DNA of 64,000 nucleotides from NCBI GenBank assembly GCA_006538405.1, contig BJKQ01000043.1:1-64000 (forward strand). Reading direction: 5' to 3'. Position numbers and translations under genes: made by a program. Origin of the DNA: Hansfordia pulvinata. Lineage: Eukaryota > Ascomycota > Sordariomycetes > Xylariales. How positions within the stretch are numbered: the first letter of the stretch is position 1; each line of letters opens with the position of its first letter. Shown piece by piece: positions 25,223 through 34,775 of the stretch. The notes beneath the pieces were generated by a model. That model ran no database searches and was not told where the DNA came from. It worked only from the letters and a program-made list of their open reading frames with translations.

Positions 25223-25377
25223 TCAGTCGTCCTACAGACGGGTTTTCCTCTCCCAGAACTTTCAACTCAACTAAACAATCTCGAATTACACTTCCAGACT
25301 CACCTCTGACCAGTCTCTGACTTGCAAAAAGAGGCAAAAATCTGTTTCCCAACAACCAACACTCTAAACGAATCATC

Positions 25378-25602
25378 ATGAAGGCTACCCTCTGCTTCCT
25401 CGTCACGCTTGTGACTCTCGCCGCCGCGGCGCCCAGTTTTGAAGGGAAATTAGATGATCTCATAAATCTCTACAAGGTCAAAGAGTGTCACAAGATACCT
25501 TGCGCTAAAGACGATGATTGCACCAAAGCAAATTTAGGGAAGGATTGTGGACAGTGCGATATGCGCATCAAGATGTGTGCCGGCAAGAAGGGGATAAGTT
25601 AA
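25378..25602 (+). CDS. Small secreted cysteine-rich protein
   Basis: An intronless gene for 74 residues. Residues 1-19 form a clear signal peptide (positive MK, hydrophobic core, AAAAP end). The mature part has six cysteines with spacing C-x4-C-x5-C-x7-C-x2-C-x5-C and many Lys and Asp residues. Six closely spaced cysteines in a ~55-residue mature protein suggest a disulfide-stabilised extracellular peptide, such as a knottin-like effector or antimicrobial-type protein. The exact family is not assigned. The start is secure: ATG, an A-rich preceding context (CATC) and a TATA-like box upstream. It is the only intact gene inside the spacer of the inverted duplication. Confidence 0.82.
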   Translation: MKATLCFLVTLVTLAAAAPSFEGKLDDLINLYKVKECHKIPCAKDDDCTKANLGKDCGQCDMRIKMCAGKKGIS

Positions 25603-25719
25603 AACTGGTCCCTTTGTATTCAATCTTCTTTTACAACAGTGAGATGGGTAGTCTTTTTTGAAGTACTATGGAGATGCATGTTTTCACAAACGTACAGAAG
25701 ATTCTGAGATGGGAAAAAG

Positions 25720-25738
25720 GGGGGGGGGGGGGGGGTTA
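25720..25738. repeat. Poly-G run
   Basis: A run of about 18 consecutive G residues roughly 120 bp downstream of the small secreted protein gene. Confidence 0.85.
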
Positions 25739-26309
25739 ATTACGTTCAGGGAGGATACAAATGTGGTGTGAAGATTGTGTGCAACAGAAGAACAAACGGA
25801 AGGTCTGGGGGCTCAGAGTTAGAAGACACAGCCATTCGGTTAAAATCAATGTATATCTATAGAGTTCCATCGTTATGATAACCTGTCTTCTGAGAAGATT
25901 CGTAAAAAATAAAATAAAATAAAAAGTAAAAAAACAACAAGGGACTGAGACAGAAGGGCAATGAAGTACGAACTTGGTGATGCGTTGTGATGTGTCTCAA
26001 GGTCTTGACCTGGCCTGAATTCAACCTAGATCATTTGAATCACGAACACCTTCTACAACTAACTTCTTGGCGCCCCACTGTTAGGGCACTTCCTCGAGAA
26101 AGGGGGCCTCCGCACCAAGGATCTCGCACCTTTCTATTGCCCCGGCTCACGTAATCTCTGTCTCCGGGGTGCTGACCGCACCCGGCGAGCCTCCGGCCAC
26201 CCCAGCACACGGTGCCGCTTCAACCTCCGTTCAGGCCCCGGGAAAATGGCTCGTACATCCTGACCCTGGAGGGCTACGGCCTATCATCCTCTCCAACATC
26301 CTCAACACT

Positions 26310-26785
26310 CCATCAAGGGTTTATTCATTCATCACTCTATTTCAGAATCTTGTCTTACCGGCTCTCTTGAGTATAATCTAGATGAGAAAGCCTGTTGCTA
26401 CAGTATCATTGCCTTGTTGAGCTTCGCGCGATAGGTCCAGTCAAGTAGTAAGCTTACACCGTCGCCTCACTATCATAAACAATACCAGGCTCTGGCAGTG
26501 CAACGCACGGCAATGGTCGCAGCTCTCACGAAACAGAGCATTTTTGTCCTAGATATATGTCAAGTGTCTCTCTAAGTTATATGTGTGACAGCATTGAGTG
26601 ATGCGGGTCGACCGTCGGGGCATCGTCGTTACGTGAAATGGCAGCACCAGATGTTTTCCAGGCATGGTGTAGGCAAAAGTTGTAATACAAGAAGTCCCAA
26701 TGGATCAGCCATATCTCTGATCAGGGATATCACGCATCTCTCTCGAGTTACGAGCTGGACAACATCCGCTTTTCCGCTCTAATCG
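26310..26785 (-). repeat. Dispersed repeat family, copy 2
   Basis: Inverted relative to copy 1 at 12345-12830, with long identical blocks (26618-26648) and small gaps elsewhere. The segment just before it (26110-26290) is weakly collinear with 34573-34755. Confidence 0.8.
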
Positions 26786-26989
26786 CACAGCTTGTCGGTA
26801 GAACTCGTGGCCTCCTCTAAGGAACAACCGCCAGCGGTGGCAAGGATGTGTGAAAGCCCATGCCACCTTCCACAGTGCTTGCCCCTGAGTGCATAACAAC
26901 AAGAAAGGTGTCCACAGCCCTGCGAAAGTCTTCCGCATCGGAATGCCTTCAACTGTCACGGCTTCTCATTTCGAGAACATTGGCCTACT

Positions 26990-27320
26990 CGATCCTTGCG
27001 TACTCAATGTAGTGGAGTGACTGGCTTCCTGCTGGGTGCTACCTCAGTAGCATTGGGCTCCTGCGCTCTATCATTCCTTCATCATTGGCTGGGCCTCATT
27101 GCATTAGTCATTTGGACGACCATATACATTCAGGATATGTACGATCAGGAAGGGGATGCTGCGACGGTGAGAAAAATGATCCCTTTGGTCTTTGGAGAAG
27201 CTGTAGCGCGGAAGTTCATCACGTTTTTTTTGTTCCGTTTTGGTCTTTCATGGCAAGTTGGTTCTGGCTCATTCCACGCATAGATTCTTTCCTGGTTGCG
27301 ATTTTTGGTCTGCTGTGAGT
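26990..27320 (+). pseudogene. UbiA-type prenyltransferase remnant
   Basis: The frame 26996-27283 carries hydrophobic helices and an IQDMYDQEGDAATVRKMIPL segment followed by FGEAVARKF. This matches the second Asp-rich region and following helix of fungal UbiA prenyltransferases, where DQEGD precedes a GRKTxPL motif; here the Gly is replaced by Val. After ARKF the homologous sequence continues in another frame (WSFMASWFWL, then FLVAIFGLL). The switch falls at a run of T residues near 27223-27231, so a frameshift is likely. Only the 3' third of a gene of about 300 residues is recognisable, and the N-terminal half is absent. Such enzymes transfer isoprenoid chains to aromatic substrates in membranes. 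Confidence 0.6.
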
Positions 27321-28109
27321 TGTAGGCATAAACGCTGCGGAGGCAGTTTACGCTGCTCGATCAAAGTCTTTGTTATATTGACTTTTGGCTGATGGCCATG
27401 TACATTCCACCTGTTGGTATTCGAAGCTTCGATTCGCGCTAGGAGACCCCATTGAAAAACCTAATTGTAGTTTTGAAAGCCTTATTGAGGCTCATGATGT
27501 GCGAAGAACTTGCAGCCAGTATGAAACATGGATGCCGGACGTGCAGTCTGCTACTAATCCATTTACGGAAATTGATGTTTGCCGAGGGAGAGATATCCTT
27601 CTGGTTTGTGTTTGTCGTCAAAGAATTTGTCCAGTGTGTACTAGTTAGCCACGCTTCCACGTGTTTATAGGAGCGCTGCCTCGAGAAACAGGGGCTTCGG
27701 TGTAAGCCCAAGGGGTAATCTGGGCGAATATTCAGTCAGGCATGGTGTGGTGGACAATGGAATGAGTTTGTAGAACGACCAACGGGCAAGTAACCAGGAA
27801 TGGCGGTGCCTGCCTCTTCGACGTCGGTCGATCATCCGGTCTACCCGAGCATGGCGAAGTGAATTTGGTGTACCTTTGCCGAACTGGAAAAAGAAGGGCT
27901 ACAATCAAATGCGATTTTATGCTACTCGCAGTAGGAACTGCACAATAGGTACATGCCTGTATTGTTTGAAGAGTAAGATGGTGCTACAGAAGCACAAAGC
28001 ATGAGACATGAAGAAACAAAGTTAATGGCAAGCAAGCCTCAGTGGAGTGAACAGAAGTACTTTCAAAGCAAGGCGAAATCGATCATATCGTCAATAGAAG
28101 CGTGCAGCT
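27321..28109. other. Spacer of the inverted duplication, nothing recognised
   Basis: Short frames on both strands (27385-27711) mirror each other and have no motif. Confidence 0.35.
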
Positions 28110-29465
28110 CATCCTAATAGGCTGGACAAAATTGATTATATTCAAGCTAAACAGTTTCGTATTGATTTCTCCTAATAACACGATATGCGAGTAGATCGTA
28201 AAGCGACATCGGTCGAAGAGCGTCTGTAGGGATGTGCATGCTCAAGCGTGCAATTCCACCAGGCGCTATGGCGCCTGTAGCTTGTTCTCCAGATCTCTCT
28301 AATTTCTTCAACACCAAAAAGTCCAAATAGTCTTTCCTGTATTGATAATCAATCCATGAAGATAGAATCATCGACGATAGAGTGCAAGAAATAAGAAACG
28401 TCCAACCACTATTTGAAGCAGACAACGTCTGGAATGTGAGTGTGAACTTGAGGACTTTACTCACTTGCCAAACCCAACGCACCTTGATGGCGTCGACTAA
28501 ATATTCGGGCGAACGCTCGCAAGCATGCCACTGATGAGAAGCAACGTTTCTGGCCGTTGTGTTGGATGGCTCCACCCTCCACCATGAGGGAAGGGTGCAC
28601 ACTTCCGAACGCCTGCTAGGCCCATTGAGCAGGTGATTTTGATGTATTGATTCCGGTTTAGCTTCTAGGTCTCCATCAAGACCTCCACTCGGGCTACCTT
28701 TCACTGCACCATTCTCTTTGATTTTCTTGGCAGGCTTGCCTACGCGGGGTATTATTGCAGCCTTGGCTCGGGGACCACATCAGGGGACCTTGATAGAGGA
28801 CCATGCTCGCGGGCACCTCGGCGATGGGGCAATGCAAAAGCCGATCGTGACCGGCCTGCATAACTTCGCGCTAAGTTGCTGACAGACCTCTCAAACGTAA
28901 ACGAACATCTAGCCGACACCTAGCGGGTTGCACTAGGTTAGGGTCTACTCGTAATCCCGTGCCCCCCCCCACCGATCCTGACCCCTGCAGTCAAGAGTCC
29001 CCGGCGGCCTGTCTGGCGTCTACGAGTCGGTCCGTCACGTTTGCGAATCTAGAACAATTTGCTCGACCGACCCGACAATCGAGGCGACTTGCAGGATTTG
29101 TGCTCTGAATTAAGACGAGTCCCACATCGGGACCCAGCCTTTGCAACGGATTCCATGTATTCCCTGAGTCGCGCGAAGGGCACGGAGGGGTCAATGCATC
29201 AGGATCCCACGATTGACTATTTTGAGTCAAACTGGATTTCCTGCCGCTAAACGCCTGGCTTCCATCATGTCGAGAGAGGCAATCGGCCTTCATTTCCAGG
29301 GCCACGCATACTTGTTGGCATGCTCATCATTTTAGATAGCAAAGGACGTAGTGACACATCCGCGAGGGGAATAGGTATGCATTCCGTGACAGTGACGGTA
29401 CCGCGTGTTGTCAGGTCGCCGATGCGGCGCGGTACAGGTTGAACACTATCACTTCGTACGATGGA
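28110..29465 (-). repeat. Right arm of the inverted duplication, with a residual open frame
   Basis: Collinear with the reverse complement of 22720-24060. It carries the longest surviving frame of the pair, 28704-28147 on the minus strand (185 codons, opened by GTG not ATG), with a hydrophobic stretch GWTFLISCTLSSMILSSW and an RPMSLYDLLAYRVIRR end. The left-arm copy is broken by stops. I do not recognise the family. A gene fragment copied in inverted orientation is the simplest reading. Confidence 0.75.
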
Positions 29466-29607
29466 ATTACTTGGTAGTCTTGAAGCTGGTCTTTGCACGG
29501 CTAACTACCTTTCTATTTTTGTATTTTTCCTACGCAGACGATGAATGTACGTGGGACTTCGTTAGATGACCCTAGCTGTATTGGCACAGATATGGAGATT
29601 CATAACG

Positions 29608-30204
29608 TTATCGTTTCCGGCCCGAGTGGAGTCCGATACTGTTCAATCCATGCTTCTTTCTCAGTGCTCTGAGTTTGTCGTCGTGGTACAGACCAAGGAT
29701 AGTCTTACACAGGTTGAGGCTGTCCCCTTGACTCGTGGAATTCTCGTGAATGCGCTGCCGGAGCCAATCAAGTGGTGTGACGTCGAGGCGGAAACTTCTG
29801 AGCTCCTCGTAGGCGCTCAGTAGCCGGAACATGGTGTCATATTTACTGAAAGAACTGTGAAGCCTTGTCATCATTTCCTTCTTGAGAAGTTGATATGGGT
29901 GGAAAGTTCTCTCCCTTCTGAGGAAGTTCAAGATAAACTGACCACGGTTAACCTGGCGATTGGCAAGAAAAACGTGATGGCGGGCGAGTCTAGAGGTGCG
30001 GCGCAAACGTCCCAGCTTCTCTTCAACACAACTGAGCCTCGACTGAATGACGGACTCGAGTATCGGCCAGCTAGGATCCCAGTAATAATGGGTCTCGTCG
30101 ATCTTCTCACATGGGACTCCCGCAAGCATAGGCGGGGAGACATAAATCCCATTCTGGCAACAGATATTCAGGCTTGCAGCAGAAATCTCTTCCTGATCAC
30201 TCAA
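29608..30204 (-). CDS. Conserved fungal protein of unknown function, last exon
   Basis: A 198-codon frame with strongly protein-like content: a WDPSWPILESVIQSRL segment, a basic helical stretch (CVEEKLGRLRRTSRLARHHV), FLRRERTFHPYQLLKKEM, then FRLDVTPLDWLRQRIHE and LYHDDKLRALRKKHG. This order resembles a hypothetical-protein family I remember from other filamentous ascomycetes, with no known function. The frame opens at TTG, so a 5' exon is expected upstream on the same strand; the frame at 30919-30494 is a candidate. No signal peptide or membrane segment is seen. The + strand frames over this region are shadows. Confidence 0.55.
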   Translation of the reverse strand: MSDQEEISAASLNICCQNGIYVSPPMLAGVPCEKIDETHYYWDPSWPILESVIQSRLSCVEEKLGRLRRTSRLARHHVFLANRQVNRGQFILNFLRRERTFHPYQLLKKEMMTRLHSSFSKYDTMFRLLSAYEELRSFRLDVTPLDWLRQRIHENSTSQGDSLNLCKTILGLYHDDKLRALRKKHGLNSIGLHSGRKR

Positions 30205-30493
30205 GCCCTTTGTCTTCTTTGCAAAAGTCGCGAAATCTGTTTACTCTCCTGGGCAATCGGCAATGGAGGAGGTGACACAGCTTGGGCTATGTTCAAGGAT
30301 CAGAATATGTCGAGAGAGAAGTGAAACAGCGCTTTAAAGAGCTAAAAACTTAGAGTAAGGGATCTGAAGTCCGAACTTACTTTTGATACAACCTCTATTG
30401 TCCGTGCGTCTTTTTTTAATCTTTAATCATGTTATTATCTCAATTCTCGTTGTCCTGTCTGGTTCGGATAGGGGGAAGTTTTATGCGATAATC

Positions 30494-30919
30494 TTAGTCG
30501 TCGTTGAGATGGGTTTTGTGCGTGAGGTGTGCATGACTAGAGAGATTGGACGGATTGCCAAATGCCTCGTCATCCTTGACATATATTTGCTGGCGCTTTG
30601 CGTCGTTTGTCGCGCCGAAATCGCGGGTAGGAACGGCCTTTCGAGGTGGTGGCAACGGTGCCATGTTGAAATGAACCTCCCCGCCGATGCTGACGTTCCG
30701 GACTGTCAACATACCATCCCGTCTTCGGTGGTTCAATGCAAGGTGATTAGTAGAGCAGTGCTGCATTTTTCCACTGCACTTATGATCATCATGAGAATAC
30801 AGACGTTTCAGTTCTTCGTCCAATCTCGCAATGCAACTGTTGATATTGCACAGCTCATGCTGCATTGAGGATCGTTTATTGAGTAGTTCGAGCATTGTGA
30901 AAAGCGGGCTTTGCGGCAT
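30494..30919 (-). CDS. Possible 5' exon(s) of the conserved unknown gene
   Basis: Reads from an ATG at 30919 (or at 30895) through a predicted helical heptad-like stretch (FTMLELLNKRSSM, then IARLDEELKRLY) and a polar region. It lies about 290 bp upstream of the 29608-30204 frame on the same strand. No clear single intron linking the two could be fixed, so the link is inferred. Confidence 0.35.
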   Translation of the reverse strand: MPQSPLFTMLELLNKRSSMQHELCNINSCIARLDEELKRLYSHDDHKCSGKMQHCSTNHLALNHRRRDGMLTVRNVSIGGEVHFNMAPLPPPRKAVPTRDFGATNDAKRQQIYVKDDEAFGNPSNLSSHAHLTHKTHLNDD

Positions 30920-30937
30920 GAGTTTGGATCCCACCAA

Positions 30938-31689
30938 GGCCTGTTGCTATCATGTTGGGTACCGAAGCGTGGCTCGGCCTATCCACACTCTTTACTTTCC
31001 GTGGTTAGTACACGCATTTCGTCGTCTTTGGGTCGATCGCATGATGTTCTTCAGATATAGAGATTGAGTAAGCCAATGTTCTTCATACGAGATCAGCAGG
31101 GTAGGGAAATGAAGCATTACGAGAACCCTTTATGTCAAGTTGATGTAAGTGGGGGCGTTAGGAGGCGATAAGTAGGGAATAGAAGCACCATGACAGCCAT
31201 TAATCTTTATATCAGGCAGTGGGATAGTCTGTCTGTCAATGCTTCCTTTCAAAGGGCCAGAAATCTTTGTTGACGTGGTAAAAGCTCTCCATACTCGCTT
31301 GATCGCACGGGACAACTGCAAACAATTGTGTTATGATCTTGCCCGACTTCGGGAGGACCGGGGTTGGTACGATAAGTGACTGGTTGGTGACGGCAAGCGT
31401 ACTGGACGCAGAGAAAAGCTGATGTTTGCTCACCCTTGTAACCCTCCGATTCGTAGGCCGAGAGCACGCAGCTGGTCCCCTTTCGAGGTCGGAAGGGCGC
31501 GGGTGATCTGGAGGGTGACCCGGTATCTCGAGTGTATCAAAGGTGTTTCTATCCTACATTACGGTTCAGAGGCATTAGAGAAGGTAGGAATCGGTGAACA
31601 TGGGAGTATAACAGGGTTAAACAGAATTTCCGGTGCGAAAGCTTTTTGAAGGATTGTGAACATCTTTTCTTCTATTCTAGACTCAAGGG
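30938..31689. other. No supported gene
   Basis: Short overlapping frames on the minus strand (31130-31467) without motifs. Confidence 0.35.
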
Positions 31690-32055
31690 TGAGCGCGGCG
31701 GATGGTAACATCGCCTTTCACAAATACTCGCCACTGCTGCCAGTCATGCCTCAGATGAGGCTACCATGTATGTTGCCTGGACACCATCCCGCACTGCTAT
31801 CTCACACTGCTATCTCGCGTAACGACGAAACCTGCTCTGAAGACCCGCGTCACTCATTCCATACACATATGGGCTTTTGTCAGAATGCCTGCCGCCTTGC
31901 CACAAATGTATCCTAAAAATGTCCTGCTGAGCGCTAGCTTCGTACGACGCCACACGGTGCCCTGGCAGAAACCGGGGAATGGCCTATGACAGGGAGGCAA
32001 TGGTATGAGCTCGTTACTCAGCCATGTCTATCGCGCGATGCTTCAAAGACAATGT
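31690..32055 (+). repeat. Dispersed repeat family, copy 3 (most diverged)
   Basis: Matches copy 1 in the same orientation. Examples are CTCGCGTAACGACGAAACC near 31812 against TTCACGTAACGACGATGCC in copy 1, and CTATCGCGCGATGCT near 32027 against the same string near 12706. A run of about 22 T residues lies just beyond it at 32098-32120. Confidence 0.65.
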
Positions 32056-32249
32056 GGTGTTAGTGAGATGCAGTTCCTTCAGTGCGTATTCAAGACTTTT
32101 TTTTTTTTTTTTTTTTTTTTGGCACAATCCCAATAATATAATCATGAATGAACAAAAGTTTTCTCAGACGAGGCAAAGTGGTGACCATGGTATGGTGGCA
32201 ACGTCTGGTTGTCTATGGATCCGGCATTTTCCGGCATTTGAATGTGATA

Positions 32250-34107
32250 ACGTCCCGCACCTACTTTCGGTCACCCCCCACTTTCGGTCACCCCAAAAAT
32301 GACACGCCTTAATTTCAACGCTTGAACATGAAACAACTTTATCACACATTATAATGCTACAACAATGCAACTTTCAATGTCACTAGGGTTCTCAGCATCG
32401 CTGGATCCGACTGTGCTACCTTCAACCTCACCGGCTTCAATTTGCGCCCTTCGGATCGCCTCAATGTCGGCGAACTTCGAATTTGGGCTCATTCTGACCT
32501 TCCTCCGCTTCCTAGCTCTTCCGGCATCAACTTCTGCTTGCAAGGCCTCAATTCTTCGCTGGGCTACTGCCAATTGGTACGCCTGCTGGTCAAAGCCCTT
32601 TTGGACCTTTCGGAAGAGCAGGCGCTGCGTATTCTGGTCCTTCTCCAGGGTGCTAAATAAGCTCAACTGGCCATGGAGTTCATTTCTCTTCTATGGAGTC
32701 GACCAAGACACTGCTGATGTTTCTGTCATCCACTTTTCGCTTCTATTTCCATCAGGGAGCTCGGGACATACCTGATCTGCCTGTTTTGCGGGGGTTGACG
32801 TGCTATTAAGCAGCAGTCGGCTCATGAGGGGCTTAGCCATACTGACAGGCCACAACCCAGTCCATTTCCAGCCACTGACAATGTTCTTGCTTGTCAGCGC
32901 CGCCTTCCTTGCGTTACTGTAGCATAGAATGAAATTTATTTTGCCTGTGACTGTGCTCGCATCCCATTCGCTGAGCAATCCAAGCTCCTTCTTATAGGCG
33001 GCCTTCAAAGGTCCGAAGACTGACTGGTCCAGAGGCTGGAGGACATGGGACGTGTGCGGCGGCAAGAAAAGCAGGTGCATATTGTTCTTCAAGCACAGAT
33101 ACATGTATTCCGTCGTTTCATGGCTTCCGTGTCCATCCAGAATCAGCAACCTGTCCTCTTGAGGGTTCGCGGGCTGGGTGGAAGTGATGAAGATCTCCTC
33201 CAGCCATTTCACAGCATTAGAGTCCGAGGTCCACCCATTTTCCGTTGCCTCAAACCTCCAGGACTGTTATGGATCGAGATCTAAAGGAAACCATTGCTGT
33301 TGTACGGTCTATCCCTTGTATATCACAAGCGGAGGGAGTGACCTTCCGGTGGCGGAGATGCACTCGATAAGGGACGTCCAGGCACGCGACCCCGGCTGTT
33401 TCTTTCGAATTGAGCGAGTCTCTGACGATCCTATTACGAGCCCATTCGATCCTTGGCCCTCTAAGATGCCTGTCTCGTCCATGTTGTATCGGTTACTGGC
33501 CTTAATAGCCTTGATCTCGGGAACAGCAAGGTGCTTGAACCATTGCCTGATAACATTAGTGGAGGCGCCATTAATACGTTGGGAGTCGATTGCTCTGCTT
33601 CTCTGGACCCTTACTGATGGATTCCTTTTGATAAAAGCCTGAACCCAGTTCTTTCCGAGGGGCTTGAGGTCCCCATGGATCCGTAAGATCCGCCCGGCAA
33701 AATTCTTAAGCTGTTGATGGGTTGGAGGCAGGCCGAGGGAGGCCTGGATCCGGATCCATTCGGCTAATTGGCTCTCTTCTATCGGGGAAAGCCTCTGGAC
33801 CTCGGAAAAGGCCATATCTCTGGGCTGTTGGCCTTTCATGCGGTTCACCAGTGTCGATCGTGGTATGCCCCATTCGAATGCAGTTCTCTTGACACTCTGG
33901 CCATTTGTGACAGCCTCAAGAGCTTGGGTTATGTCTGAACCGGTGTATTGAGGCATATCAGTCGGTTGAATATTTTGTCCAAATTTGTGAGTAATTGAAG
34001 CAGGATTGAGAAAGTTGGCAAAAGTTGAAGATTGTTGGTTGTCACGGGGATGAGGCAATTTTAGGGTGACCGAAAGTGGGGGGTGACCGAAAGTAGGTGT
34101 GGGACGT
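32250..34107 (-). mobile_element. Fot1/pogo-type DNA transposon (Tc1-mariner superfamily), complete but inactivated
   Basis: Terminal inverted repeats ACGTCCC(G/A)CACC-TACTTTCGG at 32250 and, reversed, ending at 34107, each with an internal subterminal repeat of CTTTCGGTCACCCC. The element is flanked by TA at 32248-32249 and 34108-34109, the target site of this family. The size is 1858 bp, usual for Fot1-like elements. It carries one transposase gene on the minus strand. A degenerate solo end of the same family lies at 20403. Confidence 0.92.
32349..33956 (-). pseudogene. Fot1-like transposase with three in-frame stops
   Basis: One continuous reading frame from the ATG at 33956 to 32349 would encode about 535 residues, the normal size. 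It contains an N-terminal psq-type helix-turn-helix (DITQALEAVTNGQSVKRTA, WGIPRSTLVNRM), a CENP-B-like DNA-binding domain (HQQLKNFAGRIL, GKNWVQAFIKRNP) and a DDE catalytic core: NMDETGI, then LILDGHGSHET, then LPPHTSHVLQPLDQSVFGPLK. The C terminus is coiled and basic. Stops at 33309-33311 (TAG), about 33258 (TAA) and 32691-32693 (TAG) interrupt it without any change of frame. They are of the C-to-T type expected from repeat-induced point mutation. Several catalytic-core residues are still present, so loss is recent relative to the LINE copies nearby. Confidence 0.88.
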
Positions 34108-34559
34108 TAGATATCGATTGTTCAAAATCAGCCGAGAAACAAAAGGAGCGACATGAAGTTGAGAAAGAAATTAATGAGCAACTGGTGAAAAGTTTCTCTG
34201 CAGAAGAAGCTGCCCAGGAGACTGGGCTGAAGCGTCATAATCGTTGGGCCTATGGATGAGGAAAGGGCGTCGACAAGAGCTTGAGTTCTTTGTAGCTTCA
34301 ATTTCATCAAAAAAGGTTTGATTTCTGTGCCGCTTGGTCTCTCTCGAGTGTTATAGAACGTAACATGTGCGCTTGATTGCTCGGCAAGATGGACCTTCGG
34401 GCCTTGGAATCTTCTCGCGCCCTTCCAGCAAAGCCCATTTTTGTATCTCTTTTCTAGCATTCAAGACCCCTACTTGTTTTTATATATCAGGGCATTAAAA
34501 TTGAGAAGACTGAATGAGCCTCATGAAGAAATTGTTTCCTTCCCAGCTCATCCCTCATA

Positions 34560-34775
34560 ACAGGCCAGTCTCGCACCGAGAAAATCGTGCCTCCTTGTTG
34601 CTCCGGCTCAGAAATCTCCGCCATTCAGGTACAAGCCACACCATGCGAATCTCGGGTAACTGACCCCAGACCACGATTCTGGAGCAAACACTGCTCGAGC
34701 TTCGAACAAATGAGTCAAGCTGCCTTGATCCTGTAATGCGACGGTCAACCATCCTCTCCGACATCCTCCACATGT
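34560..34775 (-). repeat. Weak dispersed repeat, partner of 26110-26290
   Basis: The two stretches share matched landmarks at equal spacing: CGCACC at the start, CCGGCTCA about 30 bases on, and ATCCTCTCC(A/G)ACATCCTC at the end, 175-177 bp apart. In both, the minus strand reads an RMxERM(I/V) peptide. Divergence is high, so this is tentative. Confidence 0.45.

Noticed and set aside
22720..29465. The inverted arms as terminal inverted repeats of a cargo-carrying transposon
   Set aside because: No integrase, recombinase or transposase lies between the arms and no target-site duplication is visible; kept only as one possibility.
30831..31067. Plus-strand frames over 29.6-31 kb as genes
   Set aside because: Shadows of the minus-strand conserved protein, with no motif of their own.
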